Shown in pieces: positions 29,035 through 39,551 of a DNA stretch of 64,000 bases. The translations under genes and the position numbers were made by a program. This DNA comes from Nemertoderma westbladi. Lineage: Eukaryota; Xenacoelomorpha; Nemertodermatida; Nemertodermatidae. The DNA lies in contig JAUCBJ010008126.1 of NCBI GenBank assembly GCA_032718475.1, positions 62,001-126,000 of the forward strand, read 5' to 3'. The notes under the pieces were generated by a model. The model ran no database searches, was not told the origin of the DNA, and saw only the letters and a program-made list of their open reading frames with translations. The number at the start of each line of letters is the position of its first letter. Position 1 is the first letter of the stretch.

Positions 29035-31893
29035 GATACTACTACTAGGATCGGCATGCTGCATTGCAGCTGCATTTTTAAGAATGCTGTGCCGGCTTGT
29101 CAACAAAATTGCACCGCCACAACTCCCTATCACCCATGACATTTGCTAGATCATCCGCATCTTTAAGGCCAGTGTCCTTTAAGATGCGTCTCAAGAAAGT
29201 CATGGGCTGTCCACTATGCTTATTCACTCCATGAGGCTGCCAAAGTACAAGATTATGCACTGGCTGGTCCTCACGGCGAAAGCAATGTCCTGCAAAGCGG
29301 AGGCGATTTTGTTCTAGTGTCAAGCTTGGGGGAACCAATGAGACACCTCCAATGTTATATAGTGTCTGGTTGGAGATGTGTGCATTGTACTTGACACAAT
29401 GAACCCGGCGTAGCATTCTTGTGAATGTGCCATCCAGAGATTTGGTGTCCTCAGCAGTTAGAGCCCAGCATGGACTCCCGTAGAGGAGTACTGGAACTAC
29501 TGCTGCTCTAAATAATCGGACCTTAAGTTTCCGATTAATTCTCGGTGACTTCCAAATCCTGGAAAGCCTATTCAAGGCTGCCCATGCCTTTCCCTTACGT
29601 ATTCGAAGGTCCTCACCTGACTTCCGGATCCATGATCCCAGGTAACAGAAGTCGTCCACATGCTCAAGCATACCATCCTTTGAGCTTATGCTCATCCGAT
29701 CAGAGACTTGCTGAGGACTTTCAAAGTTAACTGTCAGAATTTTGGTCTTTCTGGAGTTAATAAAAAGACCAACACTAGAAGCAGCATGTTCTAATGAGCT
29801 GAGGAGCCGTTGGGCTCCCTCTAATGATTCTGAGAGTACTCCTAAGTCATCAGCAAAGTCTAGATCAGTTAGGTACTTGGCAGGATTTCCTCGACTTCTG
29901 GAGCCAGTAGGTGGAGTTATCATCACCCCATCATCATTATGATGATCTAAGGACATGCGTAGAACATAGTCAACCACAATAATAAACAAGAATGGTGCAA
30001 GTGTGTCTCCTTGGAGGACGCCCCATAACCCTTCAAATGGTTCTGTGTCACCATCAACAGTAGACACAAATGTTGTCGAACCATCGTATACTGATCTGAT
30101 AGCTGCAATAATTTCATCAGGAATCCCATATAATGAAAGTATGCTGAACATACGTGAGCGAGAGACTGAATCAAAGGCCTTGAAGAAGTCAACAAAGATG
30201 ACAGCCAGATGCCTGTCTTTCTTTTTTGATAATTCTTCAATTATCCTTCTAAGTGCCAAAATGGGCTCCATGGTCCCACGACCTTTACGGAACCCATTCT
30301 GATTTCCACGGAGCAGTCTCTCAATGGGATCCCTGATGCGATTTAATAGAATCCTATTGTATAGCTTTGCAGCAATCGAGATCAATGAGATTCCCCGAAA
30401 AGAACCATAGAGTGTTAGGTTGCCCTTCTTGGGAACTGGCACCAACTTATTTGTTTTCATTTCTTGTGGGACTCTTGTTGTACGGTACATGTCTACTATG
30501 ATGGGATAGATGAGCTTTAAACACTCAGGTATTTTAAAGACCTCAGGGGGAACACCATCTACTCCACTGGCACGATTGGTCTTAATGCTCTTTGCAGCAG
30601 CCTTCACTTCTGCAAAGGAGATATCGCCAATGGGAATATCTGGGAGTACAGACTCAGACACCTTTACTTCTATAAAGTTATCAGGCAATACCCTGTCATT
30701 ATTGAGGAGCTTTTCAAAGTGGGCTTTCCAACCATTGAGGCGATCGGCTGGTGATTCAGCCTTAACCTTGGTGGTTGGTTGGCTTTTCCGCCCAGTAAGC
30801 AGATTGATCGATTTCCATGCCTGGGATGATTGCCTGCTGTCGTCAGCATCATTGATGGCATCAACCTGTTGGTTTATTAGCTCCTGTAGATTAACAGAGT
30901 ACTGCCTGTTCAGGGACCTAGATGCAGCCTTAACTGCATTCTTGGCCGCTGTAGTCTGTTTGAGTCGGGACTCTTTCTGCGCCTTATGAAGGTCATTTCG
31001 GCACTTTTGAATTTTGTTGTCAGTCCAGGGGGCCCTTTTCCTGTTTCGAGGGTATACAGGAACTGTTTCTGCAGCTGCTAACTTAACTGCTTCTGTAAAG
31101 GCAGTATAGCCCTCACAGTGATCTGCCGCCTCAGAGGCAAGAGCCTCATACCTGTTGCTCAGCTGTAGTGTGAAGCTGGATCTCACACTTGGCTGTTGCA
31201 ACAGAGAGGACCAGTCATGCTGCGGCAAGGCAGATTTCGTTGTTCTGCTAGCACGCAGACTAAGTCTTACCTTGGCCACAATAAGGCGGTGATCACTGGA
31301 GAATGGTCGAAGTGTAAATGCATTACAGTCTTGTATAGAGCTCCTGTATTTCCTACGAAACAGAATATGGTCTATCTGGGACTTGTGACCACTGGGTCCA
31401 CTATGAGTCCATAGCTTTCCAGTTCGCTTCTTGAACTGGGTTCCAGCCGAAAACAATCCATTTCCAGAGATAAAATCCTGAAGATGGACAGAATTTCGGT
31501 TAACACTATTGCTATAGACCCAGGGCGATGTAGGTGATTGATGCAGACTTGCATTAAAGTCTCCCAGGAATGTTAAGAATGCATGCTGATCCACTCCATC
31601 AGTAGCTGCTTGTAGATTGTGGTAGAAATTTTCCACCTCCTCTACAGGGGCAACACTAGTTGGAGAGTAGCACACAATCAGAACCACCTTAGGAAACTTC
31701 TTAGCCAGTCTTCCAGAACATGAGAAGTGGCAACGGATGATGCGGTTAGAGATTTGGTCTATTTTGTCCAATGCTGCATGTGCAGTTGGATTCATCAATA
31801 GACCAATTCCACCATTGCCACTATCATCTGCTGACGCGAGGGCGAGTCGCCAACCGCCCCCCATGTCCTTAATCAGAACCTCATCAGTCTGTT
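29035..31893 (-). mobile_element. RTE-like LINE, copy 1, inside the minisatellite
   Basis: A minus-strand non-LTR element flanked on both sides by the same 49-bp minisatellite. Comparison with copy 3 shows homology stops at 31893 (cagtctgt), so the 5' end, including the start of the endonuclease, is missing. The 3' end finishes in a short tagtagtag tail, similar to copy 2 (gtggtagtagtagtat). High similarity to copies 2 and 3 suggests recent activity of the family. Confidence 0.85.
29078..31893 (-). CDS. Endonuclease-reverse transcriptase of RTE-like LINE (5'-truncated)
   Basis: About 938 codons are open without interruption. Endonuclease part: GIGLLMNPTAHAAL, VVLIVCYSPTSVAPVEEVE, FLGDFNASL (about 31549-31563) and the catalytic SDHRLIVAK (about 31280-31300); the N-terminal catalytic Glu segment is lost. 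RT part: NKLVPVPKKGN, LYGSFRGISL, NQNGFRKGRGTMEPI, FVDFFKAFDSVSR (motif A), GVLQGDTLAPFLF (motif B) and DFADDLGVLSES (motif C, about 29847-29858), then SRKTKILTV and YLGSWI. The C-terminus ends with an HCFRREDQP...GDRELWR block. The endonuclease resembles the CFDP2/BovB-type APE domain of RTE elements. The open frame artificially continues upstream into the minisatellite to 32425. Confidence 0.88.
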
Positions 31894-31909
31894 TGGTTGT
31901 TTGGTTGTG

Positions 31910-33520
31910 TTTTGGTGGCCACCTAGAAGTCCATCGGCCCGCCAGCATAGGGTATACTTTTTTTGGCCACCTGGAAGTCCATTGGCCCGCCAGCATAGGG
32001 GATACTTTTTGGTGGCCACCTGGAAGTCCATCGGCCAGCAGCCAGCATAGGGGATACCTTTGGTGGCCACCTGGAAGTCCATTGGCCCGCCAGCATAGGG
32101 GATACTTTTTGGTGGCCACCTGGAATTCCATCGGCCCGCCAGCATAGGGGATACTTTTTGGTGGCCACCTGGAAGTCCATCGGCCAGCCAGCATAGGGGA
32201 TACTTTTTGGTGACCACCTGGAAGTCCATCGGCCAGCCAGCATAGGGTATACTTTTTGGTGACCATCTGGATGTCCATCGGCCAGCCAGCATAGGGGATA
32301 CTTTTTGGTGGCCACCTGGAAGTCCATCGGTCAGCCAGCATAGAGGATACTTTTTGGTGGCCAGCTGGATGTCCATCGGCCAGCCAGCATAGGGTATACT
32401 TTTTGGTGGCCACCTGGAAGTCCATCGGTCAGCCAGCATAGGGGATACTTTTTGGTGGCCACCTGGAAGTCCATCGGTCAGCCAGCATAGGGGATACTTT
32501 TTGGTGGCCAGCTGGATGTCCATCGGCCAGCCAGCATAGGGGATACTTTTTGGTGACCACCTGGAAGTCCATCGGCCAGCAGCCAGCATAGGGGATACTT
32601 TTTGGTGGCCATCTGGATGTCCATCGGCCAGCCAGCATAGGGGATACTTTTTGGTGGCCACCTGGAAGTCCATCGGTCAGCCAGCATAGGGGATACTTTT
32701 TGGTGGCCAACTGGAAGTCCATTGGCCAGCCAGCATAGGGGATACGTTTTGGTGGCCACCTGGAGGTCCATCGGCCAGCCAGCATAGGGTATACTTTTTG
32801 GTGACCACCTGGAAGTCCATCGGACAGCATCCAGCATAGGGAATACTTTTTGGTGACCACCTGGAAGTCCATCGGACAGCATCCAGCATAGGGAATACTT
32901 TTTGGTGGCCACCTGGAAGTCCATCGGCCAGCCAGCATAGGGGATACTTTTTGGTCACCACCTGGAAGTCCATCGGCCTGCCAGCATAGGGGATACTTTT
33001 TGGTGGCCACCTGGAAGTCCATCGGCCAGCAGTCAGCATAGGGGATACTTTTTGGTGACCACCTGGAAGTCTATCGGCCAGCCAGCATAGGGGATACTTT
33101 TTGGTGGCCACCTGGAAGTCCATCGGCCAGCAGCCAGCATAGTGGATACTTTTTGGTGGCCACCTGGAAGTCCATCGGCAAGCAGCCAGCATAGGGGATA
33201 CTTTTTGGTGGCCACCTGGAAGTCTATCGGCCCGCCAGCATAGGGGATACTTTTTGGTGGCCATCTGGAAGTCCATCGGCCAGCCAGCATAAGGGTACTT
33301 TTTGGTGGCCACCTGGAAGTCCATCGGCCAGCAGTCAGCATAGGGGATACTTTTTGGTGGCCACCTGGCAGTCCATCGGCCAGCAGCCAGCATAGGGGAT
33401 ACTTTTTGGTGACCACCTGGAAGTCCATCGGCGAGCAGCCAGCATAGGGGATACTTTTTGGTGACCACCTGGAAGTCCATCGGCGAGCAGACAGCATAGG
33501 GGATACTTTTTGGTGACTAC
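31910..33520 (-). repeat. 49/52-bp minisatellite, right block, ~32 copies
   Basis: Same family as 28508-29034. Variants include ggccagcagccagcata (52 bp), ggcccgccagcata, ggtcagccagcata and gacagcatccagcata. The junction with the LINE contains a non-repeat string tttggttgtttggttgtg (31893-31911). The array ends near 33520 in unique AT-rich DNA. Confidence 0.96.
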
Positions 33521-33969
33521 CTGGAACTTATATTTTTGGGAAGACCTATTTTATCTTTTTGCCATTCATTTTGATATGATAACAAATCTGAATCGGTAGC
33601 TGACTTGCTGTTATCACCGGTTCCGCGGTTGTCATGGAAATGGCAAAATAACAAACATGCTGTAGTATTCTAAGAACTAATTATATATTCATCGCGTCTT
33701 TTGAAAAATATAGCTACTGGTCTTACAATTCTAAATGTGACATAAAATTCTGGAATATGATAATTGTTGCCATGGGAGCGCTGCTAAACGAAAACTGATA
33801 TGTTTTAGAAAACTAGCTACCATTCTAGAACAAAATCATTATTTTAAAAACAAATTGCCATATTTTGTTTAATATTAGTTTTGGAAAATATTGATATACG
33901 GAGAGCGAAACTTGTTTTGTTATAACGGTGATATATGGTACCAAAGATATACCCATGTGTAAATTTTTC
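33521..33969. other. AT-rich unique DNA, nothing recognised
   Basis: No gene, RNA or repeat is supported. Confidence 0.5.
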
Positions 33970-34644
33970 GTTTTTAACATTTTAATCTCATTCCACTCTG
34001 TTTCAAAATTATGACTTTAACAAATATTTAGGTCAATAAAAACAATCCTGATGTTACTACAATTACTTTGAGATGACAAGTAACATCTAAATGACACTAC
34101 TTCTCAGGTTACCATGACTTGGTATAGATACATTGAAGATAAATCAGATGCACACTATCAAACAAATGACTTTACACCTACCACAAAAGAAAGACAGGGT
34201 GGAAACTCGACGCAAAATCCGCCTTGGCGAATTAATATCCCGCCTCAATGTTAAATTCTCAATTTAGGGAAAGGAGCATGTTACAGTGACACGATATTTT
34301 AACCATAACAATAAACTAAACACAATAGAACAGGTTACAGTTTAATTTTTTAGAGTAATCTGCTGTTATTTGCGTCGAATTTCCCCTGGAGAGGGATGAA
34401 TTTTTATTGCGTCCAGTTTCCCCCCCTATCTGCAAAGGAAAGAATGTGTCGTTTAGTATTATTAACTTTAATTCATCATCATTGTTCCTAGATGATTACT
34501 GCAAATATGTTCCCTCGATAATGACATTTTTGAATACTGTAATAATTGTAGTAACATCAGGGTTGTTTTTATTGACCTAAATATTTGTTAAAGTGATCAT
34601 TTTGAAACAAAGTGGAATGAGATTAAAATGTTGAAAAAGAAAAA
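33970..34644. mobile_element. MITE-like element with ~100-bp inverted repeats
   Basis: 33970-34068 is the near-perfect reverse complement of 34543-34644. Landmarks: cattttaatctcattccact, ctgtttcaaaat, acaaatatttaggtcaataa and aaacaa.cctgatgttactac. The interior is about 475 bp with no coding capacity. The target duplication is not clear. Arms are about 90% identical, so it is younger than the 17300 element. Confidence 0.75.
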
Positions 34645-34805
34645 TATCTAGTAACTAACGAATAAATAATATGTAGTAATCATTACTACGGTAAAATTAA
34701 CGCAACTCTATGTGACAGTATTTATCTAAAACTAGTTAGCTGTTGTTTCGTAAGATTGGATAAGAACGGATATATGTTATTGTGATATGTTAGGGTGTCC
34801 AGCTG

Positions 34806-34975
34806 TGCTGTGTATGTAAGACTAGTATAAAATGTAGACGTGCATATATATATCCCTACCGTGTATGTAAGACTAGTATATAATGTAGACGCGCATATAT
34901 ATATCCCTACCGTGTATGTAAGACCAATATATAATATTAGACGTGCATATATATATATAATATCCCTACCGTGTA
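34806..34975 (+). repeat. ~54-bp tandem repeat, three copies
   Basis: Units read gtgtatgtaagactagtata, (t/a)aatgtagacgtgcatatata, tatccctacc. The third copy has a lengthened TA stretch. A minor local expansion. Confidence 0.88.
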
Positions 34976-35329
34976 AATCCTTTTATGATTAATTAATCAA
35001 TATTGCGATCTTACGGAAACAGCTTCCACATTGTGAACGGAATCATAATAACATATGAAGACATGTTTACATTATCCCTTCCCTATGTACGCTATATATT
35101 ATTGTAGTAATGGTTCGCTATGTAAGGAGCTCATATAATAATTTATTTAATATTGATCCGGTTTTTGAGATTAATAAAACAACGCAATAATGTATACACT
35201 ACTGGGAATGTTTGGAAAGAAAATCGGGAGGTTTCAATGCTTTGTTAATGATATGCCCTATTATTATAAAATAAATTAACATACTAGCTTTTTATTTTAA
35301 CAATTTTTAACTTTCTATGAACACGATAC

Positions 35330-36293
35330 TACTACTACCACTATGATCGGCATGCTGCATTGCAGCTGCATTTTTAAGAATGCTGTGCCGGCTTGTCGAT
35401 AAAATTGCGCCGCCACAACTCCCTATTACCCATGACATTTGTTAGATCATCCGCATCTTCAAGGCCAGTGTCCTTTAAGATGCGTCTCAAGAAAGTCATG
35501 GGCTGTCCACCATGCTCATTCACTCCATGAAAAAGTACAAGTAGTCCTGCCAAAGTACAAGATTATGTAGTGGCTGGTCCTCACGGCGAAAGCAATGTCC
35601 TGCAAAGCGGAGGCGATTTTTTCTAGTGTCAAGCTTGGGGGAACCAATGAGATACCTCGAATGTTATATAGTGTCTGGTTGGAGATGAGTGCATTGTAGT
35701 TGACACACTGAACCCGGCGTAGCATTTTTGTGAATGTGCCATCCAGAGATTTGGTGTCCTCAGCAGTTAGAGCCCAGCGTGGACTCCCATAGAGGAGTAC
35801 TGGAACTACTGCTGCTCTAAATAATCGGACCTTAAGTTTCCGATTAATTCTCGGTAATTCTATTCAAGGCTGCCCATGCCTTTCCCTTACGTATTAAAAG
35901 GTCCTCACCTGACTTCGGGATCCATGATCCCAGGTAACAGAAGTCGTCCACATGCTCAAGCATACCATCCTTTGAGATTATGCTCATCCGATCAGAGACT
36001 TGCTGAGGACTTTCAAAGTTAACTGTCAAAATTTTGGTCTTTCTGGAGTTACTAAAAAGACCAACACTAGAAGCAGCATGTTCTAATGAGCTGAGGAGCC
36101 GTTGGGCTCCCTCTAGTGATTCTGAGAGTACTCCTAAGTCATCAGCAAAGTCTAGATCAGTTAGGTACTTGGCTGGATTTCCTCGACTTCTGGAGCCAGT
36201 AGGTGGAGTTATCATCACCCCATCATCATTATGATCATCTAAGGACATGCGTAGAACATTGTCAACCACAATTATGATTATGAACAAGAATGG
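35330..36293 (-). pseudogene. RTE-like LINE, copy 2 (3' part only, frameshifted)
   Basis: Matches 29035-29997 of copy 1. It keeps RT motif C (FADDLGVLSES), SRKTKILTVNFE and the C-terminal HISN/ALISNQTLYNI block, but carries indels (for example an inserted gaaaaagtacaagtag near 35530 and a small deletion near 35855). The 5' side breaks off at aagaatggtg (36295), where the second BEL-type element begins. It is either a 5'-truncated copy or one cut by that later insertion. Confidence 0.85.
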
Positions 36294-36358
36294 TGTGAGC
36301 GTATTCAATTCCGCCACACTAACCCCCATAAAGTTGGCGTTAAGCAATATTGGGAGCT

Positions 36359-36383
36359 CGAGGTTGATTACCAATCAACCTCG
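36359..36383. promoter_or_regulatory. Perfect 11-bp hairpin
   Basis: cgaggttgatt / acc / aatcaacctcg: 11-bp stem, 3-nt loop. It lies about 65 bp inside the proposed element start. It may be a structural signal of the LTR or a small remnant; function is unknown. Confidence 0.7.
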
Positions 36384-37013
36384 TGTCACCCCAATAAAAT
36401 GGGGGCAAGAAACCCCAGAGGACATACGCACAATAGGGGTCAGGGGTTACACCCCTGAGAGAGAGAGAGGGAATCACAGCGACAGGGGGAAACACACCCA
36501 GTGAAATGGGAGGGTGAGAAGTGAGTTATCAGCCAATGGGGGGCAAGCATCGACTGAGTAGTGTAATGCGGCCAACCGGTGCAATGTATTACCATGTCAG
36601 TGTATCATTCATTCACTCTTTAGTCAGTTAGTTAGGGTGGTACCGAGACTCTTATCACCGTCTCCGTCCACTGCCATTATATCACATTTGTACGTTACCG
36701 GTACTCATCCAATCCTGCAATCCATAAACTGTGCTTATACTCTATACATTATACATACGTTACCAACAATAACCAGAGTTAATAACACCAGGACTCTTTT
36801 CATGCACACGGCGGTGACGCGTAGTTAAGAAATCGGATAAACCGGGATCCTCGGTGGATCCCGTCATAGTGATAAGACTCACACTGCCCTGAGTTATAGA
36901 AACCTAGCAGCTGCCCTAACAGTGGAAAGATCGAGCAACTGCCCTAGTGGAAAGAACCAAGCTGCCTGTTACTGTGACTGCCAGCCACCAATCTATACTA
37001 AAGTAAAGTAAAG

Positions 37014-38261
37014 TTGAGTCGAGAAGGAGAAGCGACACCGCCGCGGACCCCGGACGGCGATCTAACGATCCGCGAGGCCGCGACGCGACGGTATAGACCC
37101 ACGACGCCGGATCCATCGATAATAGGTGATTCGGCAATCCAAGAGGAGGGGGGCCGTCTACAACGAGAGAGTGAGTCGAGAGAAGGGAGAGACGAGTCGA
37201 GGGGGGAGAGAGACGAGTCGACACACAGCGGCGGTCGACGTGCCGAAGTCGCCGGCCAGCCACAGGCCGAGGGCGACGGACGGCCCACCGGAACGGCAAT
37301 GGTGGAGCCGCCGGTACGACGCCGGACCCGGAGGGATAAAGGAGATGTCGGCGACGAGGACGTCGGGGTCAGCGACCGGCTCCGACGAGCCTACGCCGCG
37401 ACCCGAAAGCAGTTGAGAGAGGCCAAAGGAGGGGCGAAGATAGACGAGGTGAGATTGAGGAAACGACTAGGTGAGTCGAACAGACATTTTGATTACCTAA
37501 TGCGTTTTGGGCAGGGAGAACTAGCCGATGAGAGAGTGAAAGGGGTTGCCAGCGAACTGTTTGAACTATGGGAATGTGGGGGTATGGAACCTAGCATAGT
37601 GTACGTAGGGCCATACTTAGTCGATGCCCGGGGAGTAAAATTAGTGGGTTGGAAGAGACCTGAGGAGGGCGAATCCGAGGTTAAACCCGAGGATTCGGTC
37701 TCGTCGGTCGGAGGAAGTTCCGGGAGGCGGGGGAAAGTTAGTAGGATGGGAAGGCGACGGGAGTCCGTCGCGACCGATAAGTCTGCTACATCCTCCGCAA
37801 AAGAAAGAAGGGTGCGGGCAATAGATCTGGCGTGCCAACTCGATCTGGCGGCGCTAGACCAGAGAGAATTAGTGAGACAGTTAGAGGAAGAGAGTGCGTT
37901 AATAGAACAGGAGAAAGAGCTGGTTAGAGAGAACAGAGAGAGGGCCGAGAAGGCCACGAGAAGCTTTAAGGAGTGTGAGGAAATAGGGAGGATAGAAAGG
38001 AAGGAGCAAGAAGAGCGCGAGGCGGTGAGTGAGGCGAGAGAGCAGAATAGACGTGAAGAGCGTGAGGCGAGAGAGCAGAGTGAGCGAAAAGAGCGCGAGG
38101 CGAGACGACTGGAGAGAGTTGCGAGAGAGGTGGAATTAGCCGATCAGAGTGCGCGGGAGGATGTGGAAAGAAAGGCAATGGCGAAGCGTGTACGGGATGA
38201 TTTGCATGCCCGCCTAAAAGGGGGCTTATGCAATATCAAACCAAACAGAAGCGCCGACTAG
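37014..38261 (+). CDS. N-terminal Gag region of BEL-2 (charged coiled coil)
   Basis: The frame is open from 37002 to the stop at 38259-38261. The first in-frame ATG is at 37299, so either translation starts there, or a non-AUG start or another upstream frame is used. The N-terminal part is Arg/Glu/Gly-rich and disordered. A folded-looking segment follows (about 37370-37650; LRRAYAATRKQLREAK, HFDYLMRFGQGELADERVKG). The C-terminal third is a long charged coiled coil of REEREAREQSERKEREARR type. Near the end the natural continuation (KRRLELAQMGLSESEAGSGS) is in the -1 frame from about 38225, next to AAAAGGGGG (38216-38224). The frame used for the last 13 codons is therefore probably off by a slip. 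No enzymatic motif. Confidence 0.6.
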   Translation: MSREGEATPPRTPDGDLTIREAATRRYRPTTPDPSIIGDSAIQEEGGRLQRESESREGRDESRGERDESTHSGGRRAEVAGQPQAEGDGRPTGTAMVEPPVRRRTRRDKGDVGDEDVGVSDRLRRAYAATRKQLREAKGGAKIDEVRLRKRLGESNRHFDYLMRFGQGELADERVKGVASELFELWECGGMEPSIVYVGPYLVDARGVKLVGWKRPEEGESEVKPEDSVSSVGGSSGRRGKVSRMGRRRESVATDKSATSSAKERRVRAIDLACQLDLAALDQRELVRQLEEESALIEQEKELVRENRERAEKATRSFKECEEIGRIERKEQEEREAVSEAREQNRREEREAREQSERKEREARRLERVAREVELADQSAREDVERKAMAKRVRDDLHARLKGGLCNIKPNRSAD

Positions 38262-38387
38262 AACTGGCGCAGATGGGGCTGTCAGAGAGTGAGGCTGGCT
38301 CAGGTAGTGTTTGCGGGGAGCCAGAAGTAGTAAAAACGTCTGTTAATACCCCACTTACAAGCACCGGGCGAGAGAACCAGAACTGGT

Positions 38388-38407
38388 GGGGGGGGGGGGG
38401 GGGGGGG
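38388..38407 (+). repeat. G20 tract 1 in BEL-2 Gag
   Basis: Twenty G after tggt. As written, the upstream frame (ending ENQNWW) hits TAA at 38408. One G fewer would join it to the Asn/Ser-rich frame beginning GGNNSTLDNVN. Confidence 0.9.
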
Positions 38408-38408
38408 T

Positions 38409-39020
38409 AATAATAGTACGTTAGATAACGTTAATATTAATAGTACCGTAGTGGATAATTCTAATCAAACTTTCATTGCAGCAAATAATATTTTACCTGG
38501 TAGTAGTAATTTAGATTTAAATCCAAATAATAATATTAATTCAAATAATATAAGCACACAAAATAATTTAAATAATAATCCCGTTTCAAATTCTACTAAT
38601 TCTAATAATTTAATTGATTTAACAGATAATATTGGGAATGGTGCTATTAATATGAACGTGGCGGACATGCAAACCCCTGTAGGTGGGGGCCTGGTAGGCC
38701 ACGTAGTGAGTAGGCAGGAGGTGGCGGGGGTGAGAAACCCCAATGAGGGCCTGGTAGGCCACGTAGTTAGTAGGCAGGAAGTAGCGGGGTTGAGTCAACC
38801 CGATGAGGGCCTGGTAGGCCACGTAGTTAGTAGACAGGAAGTAGAGGGCCTGGTAGGCCACACAATAGCAGAGAGAGAAGCGGGGGTGAATAGACCCCGC
38901 CGCAGTACGGTTAGTGTGTCGACTAGAGAGGGGTGTAGAAGTGAAGTAAGAGATAGTGAAGTTAGATGTGGCGAGTGGGGGGGGGGGGGGGGCTACAGGC
39001 GCCCCACCACGGAAGATTAG
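38409..39020 (+). CDS. BEL-2 Gag middle segment, Asn-rich plus 20-residue repeats
   Basis: Open from the G tract at 38407. It begins with an Asn/Ser/Ile-rich block, encoded by AT-rich DNA quite unlike the GC-rich sequence on either side. At about 38685-38870 comes a 60-bp repeat encoding EGLVGHVVSRQEVAG with short variable linkers (VRNPN, LSQPD), three full copies and a fourth partial one ending GLVGHTIAERE. After VRDSEVRCGEW the frame enters G tract 2 and stops at 39020, whereas the +1 frame continues. I know no family for the GLVGHVVSRQEV repeat. Confidence 0.55.
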   Translation, partial: NNSTLDNVNINSTVVDNSNQTFIAANNILPGSSNLDLNPNNNINSNNISTQNNLNNNPVSNSTNSNNLIDLTDNIGNGAINMNVADMQTPVGGGLVGHVVSRQEVAGVRNPNEGLVGHVVSRQEVAGLSQPDEGLVGHVVSRQEVEGLVGHTIAEREAGVNRPRRSTVSVSTREGCRSEVRDSEVRCGEWGGGGGYRRPTTED

Positions 39021-39330
39021 TGGCGAGAGAGGGGGGGCAGAGAATGCCCCACAAGAGGGGTATAGAAGTGTAGTAAGAGATAGTGAAGTTAGAAGTAGCG
39101 GGTGGGGGGGGGGGGGGGGGGGGCTACGGGCGCCCCACCACAAAAGATTAGTGGCGAGAGAGGGGGGGGTAGAAAATGTCCGACAAGAGGGACGCAGAAG
39201 TATAGTAAGAGATAGTGAAGTTAGAAGTAGCGGGTGGGGGGGGGGGGGGGGGGGGCTACTGGCACCCCACCACGAGAGATTAGTAGCAAGAGAGGGGGGG
39301 GCAGAGAATGTCCCACAGGCGTCGGCGGAT
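38925..39330 (+). repeat. ~130-bp tandem repeat, three copies, each with a G tract
   Basis: agatagtgaagttaga occurs at 38951, 39078 and 39210 (offsets 127 and 132). Each unit has a G run: 38977-38992 (16 G), 39104-39123 (20 G) and 39236-39255 (20 G). Each run is followed by ctac(a/g/t)ggc(g/a)ccccaccac and gattagt(g/a)gc(g/a)agagag. Unit-length differences come from the G runs and neighbouring short indels. The encoded unit is RS.VRDSEVRSSGW, poly-Gly, APHH.RLVAREGG.EN. Confidence 0.9.
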
Positions 39331-39372
39331 AATGCACGGGGCAAGTTAGACAGAGCCAGCCGGACAGAGTAG
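38993..39372 (+). CDS. BEL-2 Gag segment with poly-Gly repeats
   Basis: Open frame +1 relative to the preceding segment, continuous from G tract 2 through tracts 3 and 4 to a stop at 39370-39372. It encodes two further copies of the VRDSEVRSSGW-GGGGGG-APHH repeat. Tracts 3 and 4 are both exactly 20 G and keep this frame open, whereas tract 2 (16 G) requires a frame change. Confidence 0.5.
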
Positions 39373-39551
39373 AATCAGATGTTAGCGCCGAGAGTGGGCG
39401 AGCGACGAGACGTCGAGCCCAGTCAGAAGAGAGAAGAAGATTAGTAGAGTTTAACCGAGAGGTCGAAGATAGAAGAAGTGAAGATAATAGAAGAGTCGTT
39501 GCTAGGAGCAACCGGAGAGCGAGGACGGATAGCGAGCCGTCGATAGTAGAG

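Noticed and set aside
31923-33497. Several overlapping minus-strand open frames (MDFQVATKKYPLCWLADG type)
   Set aside because: Products of the 49-bp minisatellite read in multiple frames. Only the LINE-derived part (29078-31893) is real coding.
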